In this document: in pieces, positions 38,125-46,980 of the stretch
How positions within the stretch are numbered: the stretch's first letter is position 1
Layout: the number at the start of each line of letters is the position of its first letter
Source of the DNA: Desulfobacteraceae bacterium
GTDB taxonomy: Bacteria; Desulfobacterota; Desulfobacteria; Desulfobacterales; UBA5852
Length of the DNA: 64,000 nt
Direction of reading: 5' to 3'
Assembly (NCBI GenBank): GCA_014237395.1
Contig: JABZFP010000017.1
Location: forward strand, 17,381 to 81,380
Program-made: the position numbers and the translations under genes
The notes under the pieces: model-generated
Told to the model about the DNA's origin: nothing
The model's database searches: none
Seen by the model: only the letters and a program-made list of their open reading frames with translations

Positions 38125-38187
38125 TCCGCTGGATTCAAAAATGTTCGAATCCGTTATCAGCCCCGAGCTGATAACGGATTTTTTTTT
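38108..38187 (+). terminator. ilv attenuator: antiterminator segment and terminator
   Basis: Terminator: 14-bp perfect stem AATCCGTTATCAGC (38148-38161) / GCTGATAACGGATT (38167-38180), loop CCCGA, then a run of nine T. Antiterminator: GGTTGATAATGG (38108-38119), at the end of the leader frame, can pair with CCGTTATCAGCC (38151-38162) over 12 pairs with two G-U wobbles, which would destroy the terminator. A ribosome reaching the stop at 38122 would cover 38108-38119 and allow termination. Confidence 0.9.
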
Positions 38188-38221
38188 GCCCTACGATCTG
38201 AAATGGACCAGGAGTAATTTC

Positions 38222-39889
38222 ATGCACAGTGACAACGTCAAGAAAGGCATCGAACGGGCCCCCCATCGATCTTTGTTCAAAGCCATCGGCTACACGGACC
38301 TGGAAATCCAGCGCCCCCTGATTGGCGTGGCCAACGCGGCCAACACGATTATCCCCGGCCACGCGCATCTGGACGGCATCGCCCAGGCCGTTAAAAACGG
38401 AATCTACATGGCCGGCGGCACCCCGATTGAATTCGGTACGATCGGGGTCTGCGATGGCATCGCCATGAACCACACCGGCATGAAGTACTCGCTGGGAAGT
38501 CGCGAGATCATCGCCGACTCCGTTGAAATCATGGCGATGGCCCATGCCTTCGACGCGCTGGTGCTGATCCCCAACTGTGACAAGATCGTCCCGGGCATGC
38601 TGATGGCGGCCGCCCGTTTAAATCTGCCCACCATCGTTGTCAGCGGTGGTCCCATGCTGGCAGGCGAACACCCGACCAAACCCGATACGCGGGTGGATTT
38701 GATCACCGTCTTTGAGGCCGTGGGCGCCGTTAAATCCGGCAAGATGACCGAACGCGAATTGAGCGACATCGAGGATGCCGCCTGCCCGACCTGCGGCTCC
38801 TGCTCCGGCATGTTTACCGCCAATTCCATGAACTGCCTGACGGAGGCGATCGGTTTGGGTCTTCCCGGCAACGGCACGATTCCCGCCGTCATGTCCGCCC
38901 GCATCCGTCTTGCCAAACAGGCCGGGATGCAGAGCGTCGCCCTGGCCAAGGCCGGCCTTACACCCGATCAAATCATGACCCCCCAGGCCTTTCGCAACGC
39001 CCTGACCGTCGACATGGCGCTGGGCTGCTCCACCAACACGGTGCTGCACCTGACGGCCATTGCCCATGAGGCCGGCGTGCCGATGGATCTCGACATGATC
39101 AACGAGATCAGCCGTCAGACCCCGCATCTTTGCTCTTTGAGTCCCGGCGGCCGTCATCATATCCAGGATCTGCACCGGGCCGGCGGCATCCCGGCCGTCA
39201 TGAAGACATTGGCCGATGCCGGTCTTATCGACCTAACCGTGCAGACCGTCACCGGCCAATCGCTGGGAGAGAATCTTTCGGGCGCCGCCGTGCGCGATGA
39301 CGAGGTCATTCGCCCGCTGACACGCCCCTACCACGCCGTGGGCGGTCTGGCGGTGCTGTTCGGCAATCTGGCGCCGGATGGCTGTGTGGTCAAACAATCG
39401 GCCGTCCGGGAAGAAATGCTGCAGCACGAGGGCCCCGCACGCGTCTTCGATACCGAAGAAGACGCCTCTCAGGCCATCATGGAAGGCGCCATCCACAAGG
39501 GGGATGTGGTGGTCATCCGCTATGAAGGCCCCCGGGGCGGACCCGGCATGCGGGAGATGCTGACACCGACCTCGGCCATTGCCGGCATGGGGCTTGACGC
39601 CCACGTGGCCCTTCTGACCGATGGACGTTTTTCAGGGGGCACCCGGGGCGCATCGATCGGCCATGTATCGCCGGAAGCTATGCAGGGCGGCCCCATCGCA
39701 TTAGTGAAGGAAGGCGACCGCATTGCCATTGATATTCCGGCGAAAGCCATTACCCTCAAAGTGGATGAAAACGAGTTGACGCGCCGCCGCAAGGACTGGC
39801 AGGCGCCGGAACCCCGGATCACCAGTGGCTACATGGCCCGCTATGCCAAGCTGGTGTCATCGGCGGCCCAAGGCGCCATTGTCGAATAA
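38222..39889 (+). CDS. ilvD: Dihydroxy-acid dehydratase
   Basis: 555 residues from the ATG at 38222 (CAGGAGTAATTTC upstream). An in-frame ATG at 38141 sits inside the attenuator terminator and is not the start. Iron-sulfur enzyme of the IlvD/Edd family: [19 protein letters not shown] and [17 protein letters not shown] carry cluster cysteines; [22 protein letters not shown] is the C-terminal signature. It catalyses the step from dihydroxy-isovalerate or -methylvalerate to the 2-oxo acid. First structural gene of ilvD-ilvB-ilvN-ilvC-cimA-leuA. Confidence 0.97.
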   Translation: MHSDNVKKGIERAPHRSLFKAIGYTDLEIQRPLIGVANAANTIIPGHAHLDGIAQAVKNGIYMAGGTPIEFGTIGVCDGIAMNHTGMKYSLGSREIIADSVEIMAMAHAFDALVLIPNCDKIVPGMLMAAARLNLPTIVVSGGPMLAGEHPTKPDTRVDLITVFEAVGAVKSGKMTERELSDIEDAACPTCGSCSGMFTANSMNCLTEAIGLGLPGNGTIPAVMSARIRLAKQAGMQSVALAKAGLTPDQIMTPQAFRNALTVDMALGCSTNTVLHLTAIAHEAGVPMDLDMINEISRQTPHLCSLSPGGRHHIQDLHRAGGIPAVMKTLADAGLIDLTVQTVTGQSLGENLSGAAVRDDEVIRPLTRPYHAVGGLAVLFGNLAPDGCVVKQSAVREEMLQHEGPARVFDTEEDASQAIMEGAIHKGDVVVIRYEGPRGGPGMREMLTPTSAIAGMGLDAHVALLTDGRFSGGTRGASIGHVSPEAMQGGPIALVKEGDRIAIDIPAKAITLKVDENELTRRRKDWQAPEPRITSGYMARYAKLVSSAAQGAIVE

Positions 39890-39915
39890 CCCTCAACGCA
39901 GAGGTGAATAAACCC

Positions 39916-41604
39916 ATGGAAATGACCGGAGCCCAAATTCTGATGGCCGTATTGGAAGAACAGGGCGTGGATACCATTTTTGGTTTTCCGGGCGGCGCCG
40001 TCATCGATATCTATGATGAATTGGTAAAAACCGACATTCGGCATATCCTGGTCCGTCACGAACAGGGCGCCGTGCACGCTGCGGATGGATATGCCCGGGC
40101 CAGCGGGCGCCCCGGTGTTTGCCTGGTCACCTCCGGGCCGGGCGCCACCAACACCGTGACCGGCATCGCCACCGCCTACATGGATTCGATTCCCATGGTG
40201 GTCATCACCGGCCAGGTTCCCACGCACCTGATCGGCAATGACGCCTTCCAGGAAGTGGACATTACCGGGATCACCCGTCCCTGCACCAAGCACAACTATC
40301 TGGTCAAATCCGTCGACGACCTGGCCCGCGTGCTGCGAGAAGCCTTCTATATCGCCATGTCCGGACGCCCCGGCCCGGTTCTGGTGGACATTCCCAAAGA
40401 CGTGGCCAACGCCCACACCCGCTGGAACGACAACCCCCAGATACGGATCAAATCCTACCAGCCCAATTACAAACCCAACATGAAGCAGCTTAAAAAAGTG
40501 GTCGGCCTGATCAAAAAAGCCAAGCGCCCGCTGCTCTTCGGCGGCGGCGGCTTGATTTTATCCAATGCCGCCGAAGCCTTTACCGAGTTTGCCCGGCAGA
40601 CCCGCACACCGGTGACCACCTCGCTCATGGGGTTGGGCGCCTTCCCCGGGTCCGACCCGCTCTGGCTCGGCATGATCGGCATGCACGGTACCTATCGCGC
40701 CAATATGTCCGCCGGCAACTGTGATCTTCTGATCGCCATCGGTGTACGGTTTGATGACCGGGTTACCGGTAAAATCGACACCTTTGCCGGCAAGGCCAAG
40801 ATCGTCCACATCGATATCGACCCCACCTCGATCCGCAAAAACGTCCAGGTGGCGGTTCCGGTGGTGGGCGGCTGTCGGGAATCACTGGAAAAACTCAATG
40901 CCCTGATTGCGGAAGAGCAAATCGACAATTTCGATGAACGCCACCAGGAATGGTTGCAGCAGATCGACGAATGGAAAGCCCAGTTCCGTATGGCGTACGA
41001 CCAGGGCGAAACGGTCATCAAGCCGCAGTTCGTTATCGATAAACTGTTCGAACTGACCAAAGGGCAGGCCATCGTGACCACCGAAGTGGGGCAAAACCAG
41101 ATGTGGGCCGCCCAGTTCTACCATTTCGACGGACCCCGCCAGTTTATTACGTCCGGCGGTCTGGGCACCATGGGGTTTGGTCTGCCGGCCGCCATCGGAG
41201 CCAAGGCGGCCTGCCCCGATCGCCAGGTGGTGGATATCGCCGGGGACGGCAGCATCCAAATGAACATTCAGGAAATGGCCACCGCGGTTCAGTCCTGTCT
41301 GCCCGTTAAAATCGTCATCCTGAACAACGGGTATCTCGGCATGGTGCGCCAATGGCAGGAACTATTCTACGATCGCCGATACGCCTGCACGCTGATGGAT
41401 CATCAGCCGGATTTTGTAAAACTGGCGGACGCCTACGGTGCCCTGGGGCTGCGCGCCACCCGCCCCGATGAGGTCGAAAAGGTGCTGCAGGAGGGATTGG
41501 CGTCCGACCGCACGGTGATCATGGATTTCGTGGTCGAGAAGGAAGAAAGCGTCTATCCCATGGTGCCGGCAGGGGCCAACATCACGGAAATGCTGCTCGT
41601 CTGA
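39916..41604 (+). CDS. ilvB: Acetolactate synthase, large subunit
   Basis: 562 residues from the ATG at 39916 (AGAGGTG upstream; a GTG four codons earlier overlaps that site). ThDP enzyme with TGAQILMAVLEEQGVDTIFGFPGG, DGYARASGRPGVCLVTSGPGATN, a central FAD-type domain (PLLFGGGGLI), and the ThDP/Mg motif GDGSIQMNIQEMATAVQ...LNNGYLGMVRQWQ split over the C-terminal third. It condenses pyruvate with pyruvate or 2-oxobutyrate. The regulatory subunit follows. Confidence 0.97.
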   Translation: MEMTGAQILMAVLEEQGVDTIFGFPGGAVIDIYDELVKTDIRHILVRHEQGAVHAADGYARASGRPGVCLVTSGPGATNTVTGIATAYMDSIPMVVITGQVPTHLIGNDAFQEVDITGITRPCTKHNYLVKSVDDLARVLREAFYIAMSGRPGPVLVDIPKDVANAHTRWNDNPQIRIKSYQPNYKPNMKQLKKVVGLIKKAKRPLLFGGGGLILSNAAEAFTEFARQTRTPVTTSLMGLGAFPGSDPLWLGMIGMHGTYRANMSAGNCDLLIAIGVRFDDRVTGKIDTFAGKAKIVHIDIDPTSIRKNVQVAVPVVGGCRESLEKLNALIAEEQIDNFDERHQEWLQQIDEWKAQFRMAYDQGETVIKPQFVIDKLFELTKGQAIVTTEVGQNQMWAAQFYHFDGPRQFITSGGLGTMGFGLPAAIGAKAACPDRQVVDIAGDGSIQMNIQEMATAVQSCLPVKIVILNNGYLGMVRQWQELFYDRRYACTLMDHQPDFVKLADAYGALGLRATRPDEVEKVLQEGLASDRTVIMDFVVEKEESVYPMVPAGANITEMLLV

Positions 41605-41643
41605 TTCACGATGACCAGCCATTCGCCTAAATCAGGATCGGAT

Positions 41644-42132
41644 ATGCAAGAAAACAAACACGTTATCACCATGCTGGTGGACAACGAGCCCGGCGTTCTC
41701 GCGCGTGTCGTCGGCCTCTTCGGCGGTCGGGGCTTCAATATCGAAAGCCTCTGCGTGGCCGAAACCGTGACAACCGGCATCTCCCGGATCACCATCGTCA
41801 CCAAGGCCAACCCGCCGGTGGTGGAGCAGATTGAAAAGCAATTGAACAAGCTGATCAACATCGTCAAGGTGCGGGATTTGACCCATGAAGACGCCGTAAA
41901 GCGCGAGATGGCCCTGATCTGCGTCAAAGCCAGCCCCGAGTACCGGGCCGAAATTCTGCGCATTGTGGATATCTTCCGCTGCAAAGTCGTCGATGTCGGG
42001 CTGGAACATTTTATCATCGAAGTCACCGGCGATGAGGGCAAACTTACCGCCTTGTTGAATTTATTGAAACCCATGGGGATCAAAAAAATTGCGCGCACGG
42101 GCACGATCGCCCTCATGCGCGAACCTAAATAG
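41644..42132 (+). CDS. ilvN: Acetolactate synthase, small regulatory subunit
   Basis: 162 residues from the ATG at 41644 (AGGATCGGAT upstream); an in-frame ATG at 41611 without a site is the alternative. N-terminal ACT domain (HVITMLVDNEPGVLARVVGLFGGRGFNIESL) for valine feedback binding, then the small-subunit C-terminal domain (MALICVKASPEYRAEILRIVDIF, VTGDEGKLTALLNLL). The TAG stop lies inside the 8-bp target duplication of the adjacent MITE, whose insertion just missed the reading frame. Confidence 0.95.
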   Translation: MQENKHVITMLVDNEPGVLARVVGLFGGRGFNIESLCVAETVTTGISRITIVTKANPPVVEQIEKQLNKLINIVKVRDLTHEDAVKREMALICVKASPEYRAEILRIVDIFRCKVVDVGLEHFIIEVTGDEGKLTALLNLLKPMGIKKIARTGTIALMREPK

Positions 42133-42271
42133 TGCCCATCCAGAAATCGGCAAATTTGGTTGAGATCAAGACGCGTGAAAATTTTAACCGCAGGCATATG
42201 GTTGATATTCCGAGGATTCAATTTTTCGCGCAACGCCGATATCGGGCAAATTGGTCATTTATGGATAGGCA
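42133..42271. mobile_element. 139-bp MITE between ilvN and ilvC
   Basis: The ends are imperfect inverted repeats: TGCCCATCCAGAAATCGGC on the left against TGCCTATCCATAAATGACC read inward from the right, with similarity continuing (AATTTG, then GCG-GAAAA-TT blocks) nearly to the middle, so the whole element can fold into a long hairpin. It is flanked by a perfect 8-base direct repeat CTAAATAG (42125-42132 and 42272-42279), a target-site duplication. It carries no gene. Before insertion the ilvN-ilvC gap would have been about 68 bases. The parent insertion sequence is not in the window; families making 8-bp duplications include IS1595, IS66 and ISL3, but I cannot assign one. Confidence 0.85.
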
Positions 42272-42347
42272 CTAAATAGAGGAAGCCGCCGGCACCCATG
42301 GTGACGGCACCCATCATCCAAGCAAAAAAGCAGTAGGAGGAACACCA

Positions 42348-43406
42348 ATGGCCCAGATTGATTTTGGCGGCGTCGTCGAGGAAGTCATCACATCCGAAGA
42401 ATTTACCCTGGACGAAGCCCGTGAAGTACTCAGCAAAGAAACCGTCGCCGTTCTCGGATACGGGGTCCAGGGACCCGGCCAGGCGTTGAACATGCGCGAC
42501 AATGGCATTCAGGTCATCGTCGGCCAGCGCGAAGGCGGCGCTTCCTGGGACCGAGCCGTGGCGGATGGCTTCGTTCCGGGCCAAACCCTCTTCCCCGTTG
42601 AAGAAGCGGCCCGCCGCGGCACCATCATCCAGTATCTCCTTTCAGATGCCGGCCAATCGGCCATGTGGGCCAAAATCAAGGAGTGCCTCAACGAAGGCGA
42701 TGCCCTGTATTTTTCCCACGGGTTCTCGGTCGTCTATAAAGAGCAGACCGGAGTTGTTCCGCCCGCCAATGTCGATGTAATTCTGGTGGCCCCCAAGGGC
42801 TCCGGCACGACGGTGCGCCGCAACTTCCTGGACGGCAGCGGGATCAACTCAAGTTTTGCCGTCTTTCAGGATTTTACGGGCAACGCCCGGCGGCGGACCC
42901 TGGCCACCGGCATCGCCATCGGTTCCGGCTACCTCTTCCCCACGACATTCGAGCGCGAAGTCCACAGCGATCTCACCGGCGAGCGCGGCGTCCTCATGGG
43001 ATGCCTGGCCGGCGTCATGGAAGCCCAGTACAACCTGCTGCGCAAAAAAGGCCACAGCCCCAGCGAAGCCTTCAACGAAACCGTGGAAGAACTGACCCAG
43101 AGCCTGATCCGCCTGGTAGCTGAAAACGGCATGGACTGGATGTTTGCCAACTGCAGCACCACCGCCCAGCGCGGGGCTCTGGATTGGGCACCGCGTTTCC
43201 GCGATGCCGTGGCACCGGTTTTTGATAATTTGTATGAAAGCGTCACTTCCGGTAAGGAAACGCGCCGTGTCATGGAATCTTGCAGTTCGGCGGATTACCG
43301 GGAAAAACTCCAGGCCGAACTCAAGGTCATCGGGGACTCCGAGATGTGGCGGGCCGGCATGGCCGTGCGGTCCCTGCGCCCCGAAAACCGGCGCGACAAA
43401 AAATAG
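42348..43406 (+). CDS. ilvC: Ketol-acid reductoisomerase (class I)
   Basis: 352 residues, start after GTAGGAGGAACACCA. N-terminal Rossmann domain (VAVLGYGVQGPGQALNMRDNG) for NADPH, and C-terminal knotted domain with ERGVLMGCLAGVMEAQYNLL and the Mg-binding acidic residues in FETTFEREVHSDLTGER-type segment (PTTFEREVHSDLTGERG). It converts acetolactate or acetohydroxybutyrate to the dihydroxy acid. The MITE separates it from ilvN, so its expression may depend on readthrough of that hairpin. Confidence 0.96.
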   Translation: MAQIDFGGVVEEVITSEEFTLDEAREVLSKETVAVLGYGVQGPGQALNMRDNGIQVIVGQREGGASWDRAVADGFVPGQTLFPVEEAARRGTIIQYLLSDAGQSAMWAKIKECLNEGDALYFSHGFSVVYKEQTGVVPPANVDVILVAPKGSGTTVRRNFLDGSGINSSFAVFQDFTGNARRRTLATGIAIGSGYLFPTTFEREVHSDLTGERGVLMGCLAGVMEAQYNLLRKKGHSPSEAFNETVEELTQSLIRLVAENGMDWMFANCSTTAQRGALDWAPRFRDAVAPVFDNLYESVTSGKETRRVMESCSSADYREKLQAELKVIGDSEMWRAGMAVRSLRPENRRDKK

Positions 43407-43433
43407 GGCTTTCGAAAAGCCCGTTGAACTTAA

Positions 43434-45095
43434 ATGGATAGGATCATGGACCCTATAGTGCTCTACGACACCACCCTGCGGGATGGCACCCAGGGGGAGA
43501 ATATCTCCTTCTCGGCAGATGAAAAACTGGCGATCGCCCAACGCCTCGACGATATCGGCATCCATTACATCGAAGGCGGCTGGCCGGGATCCAATCCGCG
43601 CGACATGCATTTCTTCGATCTGGCCCGTCGTGAGACCTTCAGCCAGGCCCGTCTCACGGCCTTCGGTTCCACCCGTCGGGTGGACGGTTCCGCAGAAGAA
43701 GACCCGAACCTGAACGCCCTGCTGAAAAGCGGTGCCCCGACGGTGGCCATTTTCGGCAAAAGTTGGAACCTGCATGTCGAAAAGATCATGGGGACCACCC
43801 TGGCCCAGAACCTGGACATGATCCGGGAGACGGTTACATTCCTGAAGCAACACGGCCGCGAAGTGGTGTACGACGCCGAACATTTTTTCGACGGCTACAG
43901 GGAGAACAGTGTCTATGCCCTGGAAACCCTGCAGGTGGCCGTTGAGGCCGGTGCCGATTGGGTGGTGTTGTGCGACACCAATGGCGGCTCCCTGCCGTTT
44001 GATGTGGCATCCGCCACGACGGCGGTGCAGGAACAGATGGCACGCGAAAGTGCGCGGACGGGCCGGCTGTCTCCCGGAATCGGCATTCATACCCACAATG
44101 ACAGCGGCCTGGCCCTGGCCAATGTCCTGTCCGCGATCCACTCCGGCGCCCGCATGGTTCACGGCACGATCAACGGCTATGGCGAACGTTGCGGCAATGC
44201 CGATCTCACATCCGTCATCCCTGTGCTGCAACTGAAAATGAAGCACCCCTGCGTTGCCGCGGAAAACATGGCCAAGCTCAAAAAACTGTCGCGTTATGTC
44301 AGCGAGATGGCCAACCAGGTTCCCAGCAACTGCCGTCCCTTTGTGGGCAAAAGCGCCTTCGCGCACAAGGGCGGCATCCACGTCAGCGCCATCATGAAAG
44401 AATCCCGGGCTTACGAACACATGGATCCGGCCCAGGTCGGCAACCATCGCCGCGTGCTGGTTTCCGACCTTTCCGGCAAAAGCAATGTGGAATACAAAGC
44501 CCGCGAACTGGGCGTCACATTGGGCGGCAACGGTTTTGACAGTCGGATTATCGTCAACCGCATCAAGGAAATGGAAGAACAGGGCTATCAGTTCGATGTA
44601 GCCGACGGCACGTTCAAGATCATGGTAGAAAAATTTACCGAACAGTTCAAACCGCTGTTCGATCTGGAATCGTTTCGGGTGTCTATTGAAAAAGACAAGG
44701 ACCAACCCTGCTCAGCCCATGCCACCATCAAGGTGGCGGTGGGCGATTCTGAAGAGATCACGGCAGCCGAGGGCTTGGGGCCGGTCAGTGCGCTGGATAA
44801 TGCCCTGCGCAAGGCCCTGGGGCGCTTCTATCCCGACCTGGATACCATGCGCCTGGTGGATTTCAAGGTCCGCGTCATCGACGGCCGGGACGGCACCGAA
44901 GCCAAAGTGCGCGTTCTGATCGAGTCCCGCGACCATGATGAGATCTGGAGCACGATCGGGGTCTCCGAAGATATTATCGAAGCCAGCTGGCAGGCTCTGG
45001 CCGACAGTTTTCAGTACAAGTTGTCCAAAGCCGATACGCCTCCCCTGGCGGCAAACGATGATAAACCGCAGCCGCCGGACCGGGTTGCCTTGTAG
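43434..45095 (+). CDS. cimA: (R)-citramalate synthase
   Basis: 553 residues. HMGL-type barrel starting LYDTTLRDGTQGENISFSADEKLAIAQRLDDIGIHYIEGGWPGSNPRD in segments (DTTLRDGTQGENISF; YIEGGWPGSNPRD), HTHNDSGLALAN, GYGERCGNADL and SAFAHKGGIHVSAI, then a LeuA-type allosteric dimer domain. These features mark the Geobacter/methanogen-type citramalate synthase, not 2-isopropylmalate or homocitrate synthase. It condenses acetyl-CoA and pyruvate and so makes 2-oxobutyrate for isoleucine without threonine deaminase, which fits its place between ilvC and leuA. Start at 43434 or 43446; neither has a strong site. Confidence 0.93.
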   Translation: MDRIMDPIVLYDTTLRDGTQGENISFSADEKLAIAQRLDDIGIHYIEGGWPGSNPRDMHFFDLARRETFSQARLTAFGSTRRVDGSAEEDPNLNALLKSGAPTVAIFGKSWNLHVEKIMGTTLAQNLDMIRETVTFLKQHGREVVYDAEHFFDGYRENSVYALETLQVAVEAGADWVVLCDTNGGSLPFDVASATTAVQEQMARESARTGRLSPGIGIHTHNDSGLALANVLSAIHSGARMVHGTINGYGERCGNADLTSVIPVLQLKMKHPCVAAENMAKLKKLSRYVSEMANQVPSNCRPFVGKSAFAHKGGIHVSAIMKESRAYEHMDPAQVGNHRRVLVSDLSGKSNVEYKARELGVTLGGNGFDSRIIVNRIKEMEEQGYQFDVADGTFKIMVEKFTEQFKPLFDLESFRVSIEKDKDQPCSAHATIKVAVGDSEEITAAEGLGPVSALDNALRKALGRFYPDLDTMRLVDFKVRVIDGRDGTEAKVRVLIESRDHDEIWSTIGVSEDIIEASWQALADSFQYKLSKADTPPLAANDDKPQPPDRVAL

Positions 45096-45350
45096 CCACC
45101 CCGAACCGACACGGCGGGACGATTGCGATCCGTTTCCCGCAGGACGTATACCGATGAATGCCAAGCAAAGCGACAGAAGGTCTAACGCCGCAGAGAGCCG
45201 CACCGGCCCATCTCTGCGGCCCATGCTCCTCGCCCACGCCTGAAGCCCGGCCGACCCTTTTAATGGTAATCCCCGTGTCGTAAAAACCGGTTGGTTCCCT
45301 TGCGATGGGAACGAACACGCAAACAAGAATTCCGACGAGGAGCAGACCCC
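45096..45350 (+). other. cimA-leuA gap with hairpin and possible short frame
   Basis: 255 bases inside the operon. They hold a perfect 10-bp stem GCCGCAGAGA (45187-45196) / TCTCTGCGGC (45211-45220) and a 29-codon frame 45154-45243, ATG after AGGA, ending with Leu-Arg-Pro-Met-Leu-Leu. A second small stem GTTCCC/GGGAAC lies near 45295-45315. No T-tract follows either hairpin, so a leucine attenuator is suggestive only. Confidence 0.35.
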
Positions 45351-46898
45351 ATGGAAAACGATAACAAGCGCGTCATCATTTTTGACACCACGCTGCGGGA
45401 TGGTGAACAGTCCCCCGGCGCCAGCATGAATACCGCGGAAAAATTGCGACTGGCGGTCCAGCTCGAAAAACTGGGCGTCGATGTCATCGAGGCCGGCTTC
45501 CCGGCGGCCTCCGACGGCGACTTCGACGCTGTATCGCAAATTGCAGCGAAGCTCAAACGGGCCCAGATAGCGGGTCTGGCGCGGGCCACCCGCAGTGATA
45601 TCGACCGGGCCTGGGAGGCCATAAAGCATGCCGCCCATCCCCGAATTCATACCTTTATCGCCACCTCCGATATCCACCTGGAATACAAGCTGCGCATGAA
45701 CCGCGAAGAAGTGGTCCAGGCCGCCGTGGCCGCCGTTAAACACGCGCGCTCCTATACCGACAATGTCGAATTTTCCGCCGAGGATGGTTCGCGCAGCGAC
45801 TGGGATTTTCTCTGCCGGGTGTTCGAGGCGGCCATCGATGCCGGGGCGACGACGGTCAACCTGCCCGATACCGTGGGCTATGCCGTTCCGGACGAATTCG
45901 GTAAAATGGTCCGCCATATCTATCAGCACACGCCCAATATCGATCGTGCGATTCTCAGTGTCCACTGCCATGACGACCTGGGGCTGGCCACGGCCAACAC
46001 CCTGACGGCCATCCAGGCCGGCGCCCGCCAGGCCGAGGTGACCATCAACGGCATTGGCGAAAGGGCCGGCAATACCTCCATGGAGGAAGTGGTCATGGCG
46101 CTGCACACCCGCCATAACCACCTGGGTCTCGAAACCGGGATCAATACCGAGCACATCCATGCCAGCAGCCGTCTCGTCAGCATGATCACCGGGATCATGG
46201 TGCAGCCCAACAAAGCCATCGTGGGGGCCAATGCATTCGCTCACGAGGCCGGCATCCACCAGGACGGCATGCTCAAAAACCCCATGACCTATGAGATCAT
46301 GCGGCCCGAAACCATCGGTCTAAGCCAGACCCAACTGGTTCTTGGCAAGCATTCCGGCCGGCATGCCCTGCGCAATCGCTTGAAAGAGCTGGGCTATGAG
46401 CTCAGCGAGGAAGAGCTGGACCTGATTTTCACCAAGTTCAAAACCTTGGCCGACAAGAAAAAGCACATCGTGGACGAAGACCTGGAAGTCATGGTGACCG
46501 AAGGCATCCTGCGAACGTCCGACATCTTCAAACTGGATTATCTGCATGTGACCAGCGGCACCACCGTGCTGCCCATGGCCAGTGTGGAGTTGTCGATCAA
46601 TGGGCGCCCGGCGCGCAACGCCGGCTACGGCAACGGCCCCATCGATGCCGCTTTCAACAGCATCGCCAAGCTCACCGGCACCCAGTCGGAACTGCTGCGA
46701 TTTACGGTCAGTGCCTTGAGCGGCGGCACGGATAGCCAGGGCGAAGTGACGGTTCGGCTGCGGGAAAACGGCCTGGTGGCGCTTGGCAAGGGCGCCGACC
46801 CGGATATCATCACGGCCAGCGCCCGGGCCTACGTCAACGGGCTGAACCGGCTCGAATACCTCAAGGCCAATCCGGTCAAGGACCGTCAGGGGCTTTGA
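45351..46898 (+). CDS. leuA: 2-isopropylmalate synthase
   Basis: 515 residues from the ATG at 45351 (GAGGAGCAGACCCC upstream). Family blocks: IFDTTLRDGEQSPGASM, VIEAGFPAASDGDF, HCHDDLGLATANTL, GIGERAGNTSMEEVVMAL, NAFAHEAGIHQDGMLK, LGKHSGRHALRNRL, and a C-terminal regulatory dimer domain (GPIDAAFNSIAKLTG) for leucine feedback. First committed step of leucine synthesis. Last gene of the ilv-cim-leu operon, followed by a terminator; leuB, leuC and leuD are not here. Confidence 0.97.
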   Translation: MENDNKRVIIFDTTLRDGEQSPGASMNTAEKLRLAVQLEKLGVDVIEAGFPAASDGDFDAVSQIAAKLKRAQIAGLARATRSDIDRAWEAIKHAAHPRIHTFIATSDIHLEYKLRMNREEVVQAAVAAVKHARSYTDNVEFSAEDGSRSDWDFLCRVFEAAIDAGATTVNLPDTVGYAVPDEFGKMVRHIYQHTPNIDRAILSVHCHDDLGLATANTLTAIQAGARQAEVTINGIGERAGNTSMEEVVMALHTRHNHLGLETGINTEHIHASSRLVSMITGIMVQPNKAIVGANAFAHEAGIHQDGMLKNPMTYEIMRPETIGLSQTQLVLGKHSGRHALRNRLKELGYELSEEELDLIFTKFKTLADKKKHIVDEDLEVMVTEGILRTSDIFKLDYLHVTSGTTVLPMASVELSINGRPARNAGYGNGPIDAAFNSIAKLTGTQSELLRFTVSALSGGTDSQGEVTVRLRENGLVALGKGADPDIITASARAYVNGLNRLEYLKANPVKDRQGL

Positions 46899-46926
46899 CA
46901 CCATCCTTCTGAAACCAGATCGCCAT

Positions 46927-46966
46927 AAAAAAAGGCCGGAGTACCACGGTACCCCGGCCTTTTTCA
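46927..46966. terminator. Bidirectional terminator after leuA
   Basis: Stem AAAAAGGCCGG-GTAC / GTAC-CCGGCCTTTTT with one mismatch and a 4-base loop. It has an A-run on the left and a T-run on the right, so it can stop both leuA transcription and the convergent minus-strand gene at 46981. Confidence 0.9.
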
Positions 46967-46980
46967 GATTGTACCCGGAC

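Noticed and set aside
38141..38221. Upstream ATG for ilvD giving a longer protein
   Set aside because: This codon lies in the 5' arm flank of the attenuator terminator and has no ribosome site; the ATG at 38222 has CAGGAG and matches the IlvD N-terminus.
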